A stretch of 64,000 nucleotides of DNA, from assembly GCF_021155765.1 (NCBI RefSeq), contig NC_060105.1, positions 13,239,001-13,303,000 on the forward strand, given 5' to 3'. Below the pieces are notes generated by a model that did not search any database, had not been told where the DNA came from, and saw only the letters and a program-made list of their open reading frames with translations. A program made the position numbers and the translations under genes. Shown here piece by piece: positions 36,889 to 48,756 of the stretch; position 1 is the stretch's first letter, and every line of letters begins with the position of its first letter. This stretch comes from Diprion similis (taxonomy: Eukaryota; Arthropoda; Insecta; Hymenoptera; Diprionidae).

Positions 36889-39800
36889 ATAATCATGTCA
36901 GTTCGAAATTGGTTTTTAACCGGGAAATTCAAAGGCTGGCTCATGGTCAGCTCAAATCTGCTTGTTTTTTTCATTATTTTTTCGCGTTTATGAATCGGTG
37001 AACAGTCTCAAGAGTAGTCGAGAGAATATAGGGAGATCGCGATTTTTTTTTTAATGCACCCCATGAACAACACGATAAAAAAAAACGAGAATTCTGTCAC
37101 CAAATTATCTCTTAATTGCTACAGTAGTACTTCAAGCAGAGCAGTAAGGCACAAACTACGGAAAAAAGGACTTTATTCCTCTCATTGTCACTATGTAAAC
37201 TCTAATAAACGTGTATCAATTATACCTGATTTGTGGATCCCAAAGGCCCACAAAGAAAAAACGTAATCTTTGAGTACAGAGCGCTCATAATGTCATAATC
37301 AAATTGAAGTCAGTACTTCTCAATAGTTAGACGAAAACTAGATTGAAAACTTTTCGGGTACACGAATTCTTCAGCAGTCAACGAATTATATACAACGAAC
37401 TATCGAATCCCGAAAGACATAAATAAACGTGAAACATGAAAACAAGACGCATTCTGGAGGACACGTGGATTCGCAGGAAAGTAAACACATGGCAAATTGA
37501 AATACCCGCGCAACTTCAAAGTCTTTCGGCCACCTTCGTGCACACACATATGCGTGGCACAAGTACACTAGGGTGTCAACTCGACATCATCATATGGAAC
37601 GTGAAAGGCTTGGTGAACATTCACGATATAGGTGCCTATATTGATAAACAAACCATCCTATGTGCGTGTGAAACATGGTGTTATATATCAGTGTCTTCAA
37701 TATAATGTCATCCCAGAAGACAATATATCGTGTGTCCATGAGGAAAGTGCGCACTTTGTGCGCGTGCGTCAAATCGTTCGAATTTTATTGGCCGATAGTT
37801 ACCACGTGATTGAGGAGCCGACGCAATACCAATGCGACTGTCAGAAAATGTCCCTAGGAGCCCACAGCTAACGGTGAACTACTAGGGACATTTTCTGACA
37901 GTCACGATTGGTATTGCGTCGGCTCCTCAATCACGTGGTAACTGTCGGCCAATAAAATTCGAACGATTTGACGCACGCGTATAAGATGCGCACTTTCCTC
38001 ATGGACACACGTTATAGAAAAAAAATTGGCCGCAACACCGAACTCGTCCGATAACTCTTAATACGCCCCGCCAAGCAGTCGAATTTTTGTATGGAAAAAT
38101 GCATGCAATGAAAAATTTTTGAAGAAAACTATCAGTTACTTTGAAACTATATACATATGATAAGAAAAATTCCTATAACTATTTTGTAGAAAATATGATA
38201 CTCTACGAAAAAGATATTTTGCAAAATTTTCGCAAATCTAATATTTATCGCGTTATCAGCGAAGAACTGTCTTCATTTTAGCCAACCAAGGAAATTGTTG
38301 TAATTCCCAGTTTTTATCTAGCGATATCAATAATGCATGAAAACAGTCTTGCAATGGCTCATTTTACTCCACATCCTTTTCGGAATTGCGCAAAGTACCA
38401 CAGATATTCAATTTTTAGCCAATGAAATGCGGGAGATGTAGGAATACTAACACGTGTCAAAAAATCACACATTTTATTGACGATTTTCGGGATATGAGTA
38501 ACTTTCCTGAATTCCGCAACAAAAGAGCGATTCGCCTTCGAAAATTGAATCCTTTCCGTTTGTTTGTTTATTTAATATAGGAAGTAAAAGGGGCTGTTTG
38601 CTCGATGAGTGAAGCTACGAGTACTATATGACCTCAAAATTACTCTGAAACGGTACGAAACAGCATACGACACTCGAGAAGGAAGTTTTTCTCACAATGT
38701 TTTTTATAATATACTCAATTTTCGTAAAGATTCTGGAAAGTGTTTAATTTATTGCATGATTTATCTTGTAAATTCGATAAAATATATATGAAATCACGTA
38801 ATAAATTACAAAACTACGAATCATCGGATATATTAGAAGAAAATTGTTATACTTCACTATATATTTGACTATGTAAGGCACAGTTGTTCGGATAACTAAA
38901 CATTTGGACAAACCAAATCATCATTCAGATAATCGATAATTCGATAACTGACATTCGGGTGATCAAAGGTCTACTGTAACTGAAAAAATTAAAATTAAAA
39001 GAGAGACAGAAGGCGGTAGAGAACCTAAAGTGGAAACGAAAGAGACATGCAATAAAAACAAAAATATAGCCGAGAGATGGAAGGGAAAGAAACTCAGTAA
39101 AAGTCTACTACAGGAGAACCCAGTTGGTAGGAAAGTGGCAGAAGTTATAGAAGATGAAGAGAAGGTATGAGATCGGAGGCAAAGAAAATGAGAGAAAGAA
39201 AAGAGGGCATATGTAGATGAAAGCAAAGAACACTTGGTACGAAAGACGCGAAAGAGAGAAAGCAAAGGAAAGACCTGAAATAACATCTCTACTATGTAAT
39301 AAAAATAAATGAACCCAAATTTGCAAAATACAAGTTAAAGTATTGACAATTTGAGAAAAGATTTTGCAAGATGATCAAACTTTGGTGTTTTTAATCTGAT
39401 TTCAATGTTTTTGAATTCATTCTGTTCACCATACAGATTTTCAGAGATTGTTTGAAAAAATTTGACGAACAATTATCTCTAGAACGGACAAAAATAGATT
39501 TGTGCAACTGATGTTCATCAAGAATTACATTTGCATGCTATTACTTTACTATCATATAAGTTTTCCTTAATGTTTTTCAGAAAATGTATGGGGACTTAAT
39601 CAGGGAGCAGAATGAGCCAGAAAAAAATAGAATCGGATCAAAAACTCCAGAGTTTAATTATTATGAACGTCGTAATTATAAAACGTTTCAACGAATTGTT
39701 GATATCTCAACACGTTTTGTGATCATTATCATTGGTGAAACTAACATTGCCAGACATTTTTTAGGGCGTTTATTCTCGTTTTCTAACATTTGATTCAGAC

Positions 39801-42800
39801 TCTCCGACCCATTCATGCTTGAATATTAAAGCCAAGTAAGGACATAAAGCTGATTGATGCAGAGCGAGACAGATGTAGAGAATAAGGCAAAGATAGCATG
39901 GAATGAAAAAGTAGATTATAAGGGACAAAGGCAGAGAAATAGATAAGAGAAAAAGGTAAGCGAGCCGCCAGTTTTAGAATGAAAGTAGAGTAAGCACGTA
40001 GAGAGTAAGGTTGAAGTTGAAGAAATATAGGAGGAAAACTTAAGTCCATGTAACTCGGAATGAAAAACATAAAAAAATATGTACAAGCACACATGCCACT
40101 TTTCAAATTTCACATTCAAATATCTACCTTGTCAGATATCTCGGCGCGCAAAATTTCCAAATCCAAGGTCAGCTCTTCAAGCTTTTCTTTTGCTTGATCC
40201 AATTCTATTTGCAGAGTCTCCGCTTTCTCTTCAGCCATTTCTTTATCCAGTGTAGCCATTTCTACAGTTTCTACAAGGTCTGCCATCTCTTCTTGGTGCT
40301 GATCCCTCGCAGCTTGAGCATCGCGAGTTTCTTGCCGTGCCCACTGAAGTTGTCTCTGCAGACTAGCCTAAAATCAGAAGCTGCGATTATAATAATTAAA
40401 GAATATAACAAACTTACGGATAAACTACATATTCCATAGCTATAAGCAAGGAATACCTTTCTGAAAGAAATGAAGAGTAAGTAATTACTGAGTATGTAAA
40501 ATACTCCAGTGATATTATAATTGCATGCTGTGATATGATAAAAAGATTCAAATAGTGAGCTGCAATGCTGGCTCACTCACAGTAAATTCAAAAACAAATT
40601 TGTTCTCTACGATACTCGAGTGTAACAGCTGTAATAAAGTCAAATTCCTATTTCTATATTGTAAAAATGGTGGCTGAATTCTCAAAATACATCATCAAGA
40701 AATTATTACAGAATTAATCGCAGCTTCCATGTTACGGGATTAATTGAAAATGGATTTTAAAATTGGTTGATTTCCATTCTATCATTCTTTTTGATTTAAC
40801 TATATTTTCTTTCATAGATGTGCCTTATCGACCTTATCAATTTATACTTTCTCTTACCTGACTCTCCATCACTTTGGTCTTGAACTCAATTAGTTGATCC
40901 AACTGCAACTTGGTCTTTTCATAATCCTTCATCTTCTCCTTTTCTTGGAGACGCTTCATTCGTAGAGTCTCCAATTTCTCATTTAGATCGCGCACCTACA
41001 GGGCAGGTTTCTAATTATTATCAAGAAATCAAAGCGAAGGCGATTTTTTGCTGATTGAGATAAAAACTTTACAATTTGAATAATTGTGCTTAGAATTGTG
41101 AAACGAGTCGAATACCTGGGCTTTAAGATTATCATTTTCTTGCATCATCTGCATATGTGACAATTTCTCTTCAATAGCACTGCCCAGCGTCGTCACTGAT
41201 TGGCTTGCGATTGCCTGTCCTGGCACAAATTGTGGCTTTAACGTCTCAACGAAACCTGTCTGTATTAAAAAAAAAAAAAATGTTTATGAGAACAAGATGT
41301 ATTAATTGTAGACAGGGGTCTTTTTTATTATTAATGCAACCAATGAACGATACTATTCAAAATTGGCATATTTGTAGGATTTTTGAAAGAAAAGACGAAG
41401 AGAAGGATTTTATTTACCATATTGATCTAAAGGGCAAGAAAACAGAATATTGTTGTTTAAATGAGATGGATCAAATCTTTTATGATATTGTACAACAATT
41501 TTCAATCATCATTTTGCATATTTTGCTCATTGTCGATTGAATTATGTTCGCCATTATATGCAAAACGCTTATGTATACCTTTCAATTCAATTCCTTCTTA
41601 ACCAACTTCCGATTATTTCTACTCGTGTCTGAAAGTTTTTCTACGTTTCTCACAATTGTGAATTTTTAACTAGTCTGTGTAAACATACCAAAAACCTATT
41701 GAAATCTGCAATAACATGGCTTTGAAATAGATCAACAGTAATAATATTACGTTTAGTTCAATGAGACAAAATTATCTACAAAACGTAAACAAGATCATCG
41801 ATTCTGGAAAGATTAATTAATACAAAACAGAAAATGCTCTGCTACTTCGTTTCCAGAATTTATTGCAATAACACATTGTAGTAATTTATGTGAAACTTGA
41901 TCTGTTACCAGTAATAAAAGCGCAAAAATCCTTGCATAAAAGCAACCTACGCGGGTTTTCAAAGTTTCAAGTAGAGGTATATTGGATTTTTATCAATCAT
42001 CAATTCTTCTAATTGAAAAATCGAATCGATAACGTATTCCTTGGACATATAAAACATAATAAACAATGAACAGTCCCATAAAGCTCTAATATAACCACAT
42101 GGAAAATAAATTGGAACTTTACATTAGTACAGATAAGTCCTCAATTGATTATCGGCAGAAATGATCGCACATTTTTCATCATTTATGCAAGTATTATTCA
42201 ATTTTGAATCGGATGAAATTCATTGTAATAAAAAATTATATCTGCAATAATCTTTGCAATGTATATTTCATTTGAGTAGCTTCGGTTGGTGTTACTCATT
42301 GTCGAGAAAATTAGCGATGTATGTTTATATGTAAAATGTATCTGACGGTAGCACTCTTTGCCATAATATGATAGGTGCAACCCATGCAACGTGCTGTATT
42401 TTTGCGCCGAGTAATTTCAGTTGTTACCATTAAATATAAAAAATATTACACCGATAAACAGGCTTAAATGGTACACAGATTTCTGAATAATTCACGGGCT
42501 GCACTAATTTAAAAACGTACCCCATTGATTGATACCAAAACTGTGTATTATAGTGTTGTTGTGTACACCCAACAAAGTTAGTATTTGTTAAATTAATTAT
42601 ATGAGATTAAGTTAACGACAGACACCAAGAACAGTTGTAACTACATCTAAATTCGTTCTATTGATTCTAAGAATTTCTAAACTAATATGATTAATCAATT
42701 AACTTGATCGTTTAAAGGGATGTCTAGAGTCAGAACTTTCGGTGTGTCGTTTCTCCAGATCCTACGGACTCGTTATCTCCTTTCTCGATAGAAGGATCAT

Positions 42801-45800
42801 AAGAGGTTGTTCGAATGCAAACAACGAACTGGTTCGCTAAAAATGACATACTAAATAATATGAAACTAAAATGTTATATTGTGATAAGGTTGAATAAATA
42901 AATCTTCATGATCTCAGCTCAACTCGAGTGCAGCGACGTACTGTGACAGAATTTTATGCCGTGAATTAAATACATTGTGGAATTCATCTTTTTAATTTTT
43001 CACTGAAGGAAACCTGACCTATATGAAATTCTCTAAGCATCACAGAACGCAGTCAAATAAGCAATGGCTGATATATGACAATGGGAACGTAGAGGATGGA
43101 AAGAATCTACGAATAATTGTTAATTAAGAGTGAGTCATAATGTATGTTACCAATTTTTATGGAATGTTATGTGAGAGGTAATGATCAACAAACAGCTATC
43201 ACAAGAAGCACGAGACCAGAGGTAATTAAAACTGAGATATTAGAATTATTGAATATTATTAATTACATTATTCTGATCATCTTGGGCCTTTGGCTTTTTG
43301 CCCGGAGGCGAGCTCGTGCTAGGGGACTTCTGAAACACGTACGTGCATTCCCATATGAATCCCTTATTAGATACCATCATTACACCTAGTATTGACATTC
43401 GATTTCCAAAACAGCGAGTAATATCCTGTCCTTCGTCACTTGTCATCGGAGATGTACAGTGCCATTAGCAAACAGTGTGTGTTTTGCCTTTGTAATATAT
43501 ACATATATGTATATAGATTATGTACATATACATACAATATATATGTATATATTACATATTATGTATTAAAATATTCAGGACAGTAAATAGTATCCACCTG
43601 AGGTAAAAATAACATTTAAAGAAATTGTATGCTTTATATCCGTCACCAAGTAAATTGATTATTTCTTGATCCACTATAAATTATGCACAGAGAATATAAT
43701 GTGTGAATGAAAGTTTAGGTATAATTATTAGTATCTTTTTTTAAATCTCATTACCCATGCTTCACGATGTATATCATAATTAATGAAAAATACGGTAATA
43801 AACCGATGGAATCTTCAATACCCTGACAGGTGGCTGTCAGTTTCATATCAGGTAGACGATACTGTGTGAGATGGCAAATGGGAAAAGTTCAGTTTTGGTA
43901 GGGTTGTAATTAGTCGCTTTAAAATAGAAGCTCGATTTTGGTTGGTTTTACTGTCGTAAACTTCTGAATTTATTGTTAACGATGTTGTAATCTCCTTCCT
44001 CTTTAGAAAAAAAGTGTGTACCATATCGACAAAGAAAGAAGTGGATCACAAATTTCTATTGACAAAAATATCTGATAGATGCCATAGATCCATTGATAGT
44101 TGAAACTTTTCACCTTTTGTAACGAATGACAACTGCAGATTTCCCCAAAACATACTCAAGTTGTTCATTTCTATATAATTATCGTCAATTGCTGACGATT
44201 GAGTAACTGAAATTTGTATGAAAGCCTGATCCTTCATTGACATTAGAGAATTTTTTCGTTGGTCCTAAAATAAGAAAACAACTTTTCCAAAACATCACTA
44301 TAATGTAACTAAATCTATATCTTCCTTAATCATCAAAGTTTACACGTAATGATCCGTCTGACAAAATAATCACATGTTCATACAGTCAGTACATCGGTTG
44401 GAGTTCTAAACAGCAAATAATCACAGTCGGTCCGAAGAAAAATTTCAATAACTACCAAAGTACACGATGACCCCAAAGAATACAGTGAACACCTGTTTAT
44501 ACGTATCACAAAAAAAACTTGGTGTGAAATAAATGCTCATCTTATGAGTTTTTCTGCTAACAACAATAAAAAATAAAAATATCAATAATAATTTCAATAG
44601 AAACTGAGCATATTATCCGACCTACAACGCGTAATACAATATTTTACCATCTACCTCTATGAAAGATGCGCGCTTTGTAGATGTTGGTGCTGGTATGTGT
44701 GATTCCCCGACCTCTTTGCGCTCATGTTGTGATCCGGTGAGACTTTCGGTGCTCGGAGCGCTGAGCTGTGTTTTGCTTCCTCCCAGAGACAGACGTGAAC
44801 TGTATGGATCCACAAAGAAAGTACAATCGTAAGCTTCAACTTTTTTTGGCAACATACGAATGAGGAAATGCAACATAGATATCTCCATCTGTGCTTGTTT
44901 CATTGCATTGTCGAAATGCAGTTTACAGTATTTATTACTACTTAAGTGCTGAATTATTTGAAGCGTTATTTGTTTTGCGTGATCATTTATTCATTGCTGA
45001 ACTCGAGGGTGACCCTCTCTCACACGACTCTAAACATCCTCACAATAGTTCAAAACCTGAAATAGTACTAATAATATAACATTTACGTAATAATAGTCAA
45101 TTTAAACGTCAGTGAGAAATTATTTCTTCTGTAATAATTTATTTTAAATTTATTTTAATATTGTATTGAAAATGGTAGTACAGGATGAGTGAAACAATTT
45201 CCTTCCGCTATTTTGATCTGATCGTTTGATAAAGATACTGACAATATGCTCTTAAACTAAATGAGTTTTAGTTGAAAAGCAAGAAATTTGGTTTCTTCAA
45301 GCTTTGAGTTTTTATTCACTTCATGACAGATCGAATCAAGATTTGAGCTCTGTAAATAATTTTGTTATTGGGTTAAAAGGAATCGAATTTGAAGACAATC
45401 TGTTCTCCTCAATTTTTGTGCTCTAGTAGTTAGCGATAAGAGATATTTGTGTATAAAAATTATAGCTCAATGTCCTAAATGATTATACACAGACGTGTCT
45501 CTACTGCTAGAGAAGAATGCCACATGGCTCACGTGAACAAGTTATGTTACAAAGTGCATAGAAGTGGTGCTAATACTAGCAAGTACACAATAGCGGTGCT
45601 CAAAGGGATGAAACTTATTTTTAGCAATCGGCATGCACAGGGATATAGAATTGGAAGTCAATATTTTGGAAGATCAAACTAATTGCATATATTGTGATTA
45701 GAAAACCAGTTTTCACTATTTTATAAGCTTTGTGCGTGTTTCTAAATGCGGAAGATAGAACTATTATTTTGGATTTAGTTGGACTAATGGTTCAGTGTTT

Positions 45801-48756
45801 CCAGTTTATTAAATTTTGAAACGCATTCATGTGCTATTAATAATAAATATACAATAACCAATGATTGATATTGAAATCTTGTGCATGGAAAGTAAACTAA
45901 ATTTTTTTCTTTCACAAACGATGGTGTTCACTGACGACCAAGAGGTCATGAGACATGATCTGAAACATTGGGTAATAGCATATGTGTTATAATATTAGAG
46001 CCCTAGTACAATGTTAGAAACATAATTTTAGTTCTGCGCTTAGCCTACAGGTAACACAATATTCTGCAGTGGTGGGAATAATAGCATATATGGACAGTTG
46101 AATAGTCTTAAGCACGTCAATACGAATAATTACACAATTAGTTACCACGTTTGATTTGGATGTTATCCTTACCCTGTCAGCTTGTCCGGTCGCTGGCGTG
46201 TCGATTGCGCCGGAGATGTTTTTCTCCTAACACTTTTAATAAGCAGCATTTCAAGATCCAGCAGTGTAATTAAGCATTATTTGTTTGATTCACGTTATAT
46301 TATCAGAAGATCTTAAAATTAATCATGTGAAATTTTCCTTTGTTTCTCAAACGATGTTAAAGGTGAGAAAACACGTCTTATAAAATATTATTGATCAGTA
46401 CACCAGATCAAGGCAATTTAGTTTCTATATTGAAAACTCAATTTGTATGATAAGGGTCATTACAGCAAACCAACAGAAAATCTCAAACCTTTGTATAGTG
46501 ATGGCAATCACGAAATACTACGGATTCTCTTTAGTTTTGGAAAAATTGTAGAAAATATTATCAAGATGCATTTTCCATAGACAGTGATTAACTAATTGAA
46601 TGATTGAATAATATTAATCTATCATTTAAGGGCCTTGTGCGGGATGGAATTTATTCGTATTGTAACTTACGCAGTTGGTTCATTCCGTCGACGCATGCTG
46701 ATGCTAGCATGAAAACATTATTCAGAACTTATGCTTTAATTGACAAGAATTTGAAATATTGACAACATTGTTCAATGAAGGTTTCATTATATTTATCAAA
46801 TACCTCATAAAAAAATTTACTTATGATGTGCTGGACACAAATTGGTTTTATTTGGATGTCTGTTATTGTAAACAGAAAAGGAATGATTCTATCGCCATGA
46901 TCAAATAAAATGTCATAAGTAAATATTAATCAGGATAAAAAAAAATTTTAAGGTAAATCAAGTGCTTCACAGATGACTGTAAAGTAAATAAATATTTATG
47001 GTCAAGGCTTATCAAAATATTCAAAATGGAATACGAGGTTGAAATTAGTAACATTAGCATAATAAAACTTTGGATCAAAAATCACCATTTTAAAATTTTA
47101 ACATAAGTTTGGAGGAGTTAAGTTTCAAAAATTTAAGCATTCATATTTTTTTTAGGGATGAATCGCCCTAATCTTCTAAATAAAATGTTAGGAAAAGTTA
47201 AAAAATCGTTGGTGAACCTGAGAAAATTCGAATAAGACCAGCTTAGATATCAACAATTTGAGAAAAGGTTTTATAATTGAAACGTTCAAAATGATCAAAC
47301 TTATTTCTCATTCGACAATGATACATTTGGTCTCGTTTTGCTCGCCTACTATATTCCCACAAGTTGTCAAAAATAAATTCGGGAAATCTTATATTATAGT
47401 GTAATTATACCGTGCAAATGTAATTGTTGATAAACAACTGTTGAACCACCATACTTGCACGCATCTGATCTTATCCACTCTGGAAATGACCATATGCAAA
47501 ATGAACTTCATGCAATCGCTGGACATTTCTATGATCAAAGAAATAAGCTTAAAAATGCCAGAGTTTAATTATTTGGAACGTTCTAATTATAAAACGTTAA
47601 TAAATTATTGATATTTTAGCTTGTGTTATTAGAATTTGGTCAGATTCTTTTGTATTAAATAGTAGGGACGTTGTTTGTTCACACGTATTCATTATCATTG
47701 GTACAAATAACAATGTTGGTGATTTTTTAAACAGTTTTTTCTCTTTTCCTAACACTTAATTCGCACCATGAATGCCATTCATCTTTAGCAATGGTTTATG
47801 AATATTGAATATGAAAAGTTTAAATTATTGAATTAGACATTCCTAAAGTCGCAAGACAACAATCTTTCATCAAATAATACATCATTGTCTTAATGATACG
47901 AACTTTAACCTCACAAATGAAATGTGATATCCAATAAGTAAATTATATATCAAATCGTGTTTCACATCTTCACAAAAATTTCCATAAGAATCATTCCATT
48001 CACGTTCTCCATGGGAAAGTTGCAAGTTTCTTCTAATTTTGTGACTACCTGATTTCTTATTCACTCTATTTATGTTAAGATAACAGACGACTAATGCTTT
48101 ACTCATATTATTCGTATAAATAATCTGCAGCTTGTAAAGTTTCCATATATGCAAAAATCAGATGTTAACATTATAAGTGCAGAGTATATCAAGCTCTTCT
48201 ATGGCGAATAATGTATGCAGTGACTCAATTAATGAAACAATCTGTTCACCTGTTCAGACGACTCCTTGCTCTAGCAGCCCCGCTATCATCAGGAGTCGTT
48301 GGCGCACTACCGGCTGAAGAGGGACTTGCCGGTTCCGTTCGATTACCAGACTCATCGAGCAGAATCAGCTGCGTTTGCCGAACAAACATCCCATGATTCT
48401 CCCTGCACTAGAAGTATATTTAAGTTTTTAAATTCAGAGCCAAATAAGCAAAATAATTGCTTCGCTACATACTCGAGATCAAGGCTAGCTCTCTATCGCA
48501 TTCGACGACTATTAAATACAAATGTTTAAGTGTCTTATTTGAAATGATGTATCTCTGGACTATAATGAAAAGTATGTAAACTGCTTACTTGAAAATAGGA
48601 TTGTCCTTTGACAGTGCCATTATTTTTCCCTTTAGGTTCGTCGAGGATAACTCCAATCCATTTTCCAGTAGCGAACGAAGGGTGACCGATGTACGCGATT
48701 ACACCCTGACAATCCTTGCCAATGACTTCAACACGTTGACCGTTTTTGTACGACAT
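28825..48756 (-). CDS. DCTN1-p150: Dynactin subunit 1 (p150-Glued), 18 coding exons
   Basis: Largest dynactin subunit, linking dynein to microtubules and cargo. Exons 5' to 3': 48756-48589, 48407-48250, 44799-44655, 43329-43267, 41259-41116, 40995-40858, 40367-40128, 35942-35691, 35441-35325, 34980-34737, 34594-34312, 34139-33715, 32872-32639, 32465-32168, 31937-31742, 30440-30057, 29407-29246, 29043-28825. They total 3870 nt, or 1289 aa, against about 1265-1280 in fly and human. All junctions are in phase. An N-terminal CAP-Gly domain spans exons 1-2, with the EB/tubulin-tail motif GKNNG at 43-47. A Ser/Pro/basic linker follows in exons 2-4. Coiled coil 1 with dynein-intermediate-chain binding is in exons 6-10. 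A globular inter-coil region spans exons 11-14, coiled coil 2 exons 14-16, and a short C-terminal region exons 17-18. Large introns 2, 3, 4 and 7 carry the repeats listed. The start is taken because [13 protein letters not shown] leads directly into CAP-Gly. Confidence 0.96.
29827..29895 (+). mobile_element. Solo end of a pogo/Tigger-like DNA transposon
   Basis: CAGTAGAACGTCGATTATTC followed by AATTATCCGAA and CTTATCCGAAC, the repeated TTATCCGAA pattern typical of pogo/Tigger termini. No matching opposite end nearby. Lies in dynactin intron 16. Confidence 0.6.
36310..36585 (-). mobile_element. Degraded non-LTR reverse transcriptase fragment
   Basis: On the minus strand, TTTGCTGATGATGCG (36554-36568) encodes FADDAKMF, the RT catalytic FADD/YADD box. 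It is followed by [18 protein letters not shown], matching the usual aspartate-rich helix (D..LQ.DLD.L), then a stop. [16 protein letters not shown] follows, equivalent to the NGM.LN..K segment. It is a short, broken piece in the large dynactin intron 7, same strand as dynactin. Confidence 0.8.
36736..36805 (+). repeat. Satellite-like dispersed repeat, monomer
   Basis: Contains GAAAATTGGTATCGCGAGGT, then TTTTTTGGGTCGCTAATCAC and GGTCAGATTTTCAA. The reverse complement of the unit at 62934-62985 shows the same order (GAGGTTTTTGGAGTCGCTGATCA, then TCAGAATTT). Interrupted on the right by the TTG microsatellite. Confidence 0.6.
36818..36888 (+). repeat. (TTG)n microsatellite, about 23 units
   Basis: Uninterrupted TTG trinucleotides in dynactin intron 7. 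The frame running through it (poly-Cys) is an artefact. Confidence 0.98.
37725..38016. mobile_element. Long near-perfect palindrome (foldback element), arms ~133 bp
   Basis: Left arm 37725-37857, loop 37858-37881, right arm 37882-38016. The arms differ by about eight substitutions and one indel. The ends read TATATCGTGTGTCCATGAGG and its inverted copy. The inner end TTTTCTGACAG...TCCCTAG mirrors CTAGGGACATTTTCTGACAG. No transposase. The CG content and freshness of the arms suggest a relatively recent MITE or a maintained hairpin. It lies in dynactin intron 7 and would be transcribed. Confidence 0.92.
38879..38978. mobile_element. Short pogo/Tigger-like remnant
   Basis: The right end, read on the minus strand, begins TACAGTAGACCTTTGATCAC followed by CGAATGTCAGTTATCG. 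The left end has ACAGTTGTTCGGATAAC on the plus strand. Together they look like a ~100 bp MITE of the pogo type, more diverged on the left. Confidence 0.5.
39345..39795 (+). repeat. Dispersed repeat family, copy B
   Basis: Begins TTGACAATTTGAGAAAAGAT, ends near TTCTCGTTTTCTAACATTTG. It contains the internal inverted pair CAATTTGAGAAAAGATTTTG and AAAACGTTTCAACGAATTG, and the right-hand block TCATTATCATTGGT shared with copy C. In dynactin intron 7. It has no transposase; the frame at 39584-39793 is not family-like. Confidence 0.65.
43491..43565. repeat. AT-rich palindrome in dynactin intron 3
   Basis: TGTAATATATACATATATGT on the left mirrors ATATATGTATATATTACA on the right with a short centre; a cruciform-prone low-complexity palindrome. 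Confidence 0.75.
47247..47765 (+). repeat. Dispersed repeat family, copy C (most complete)
   Basis: The left block ATATCAACAATTTGAGAAAA, GGTTTTATAATTGAAACGTT, CAAAATGATCAAAC is mirrored at 47560-47625 (AGTTTAATTATTTGGAACGT, TCTAATTATAAAACG, AATTATTGATATT). The element continues right through TATTCATTATCATTGGTAC to TTTTCCTAACACTTAATTC. Similarity to copies A, B and D is mosaic, as in an old family. In dynactin intron 2. Confidence 0.7.

Noticed and set aside
36744-37001. Open frame with a long poly-Cys run
   Set aside because: Direct translation of the TTG microsatellite.
37436-37871. Overlapping 89- and 79-codon frames
   Set aside because: They run into the left arm of the palindrome; no family resemblance and typical of GC-rich hairpin DNA.
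29827-38976. Pogo-like ends in opposite orientation, as if bounding a 9 kb transposon containing dynactin exons
   Set aside because: The enclosed sequence is ordinary dynactin exons and introns in correct order with no transposase; each end is better explained as a separate short remnant.
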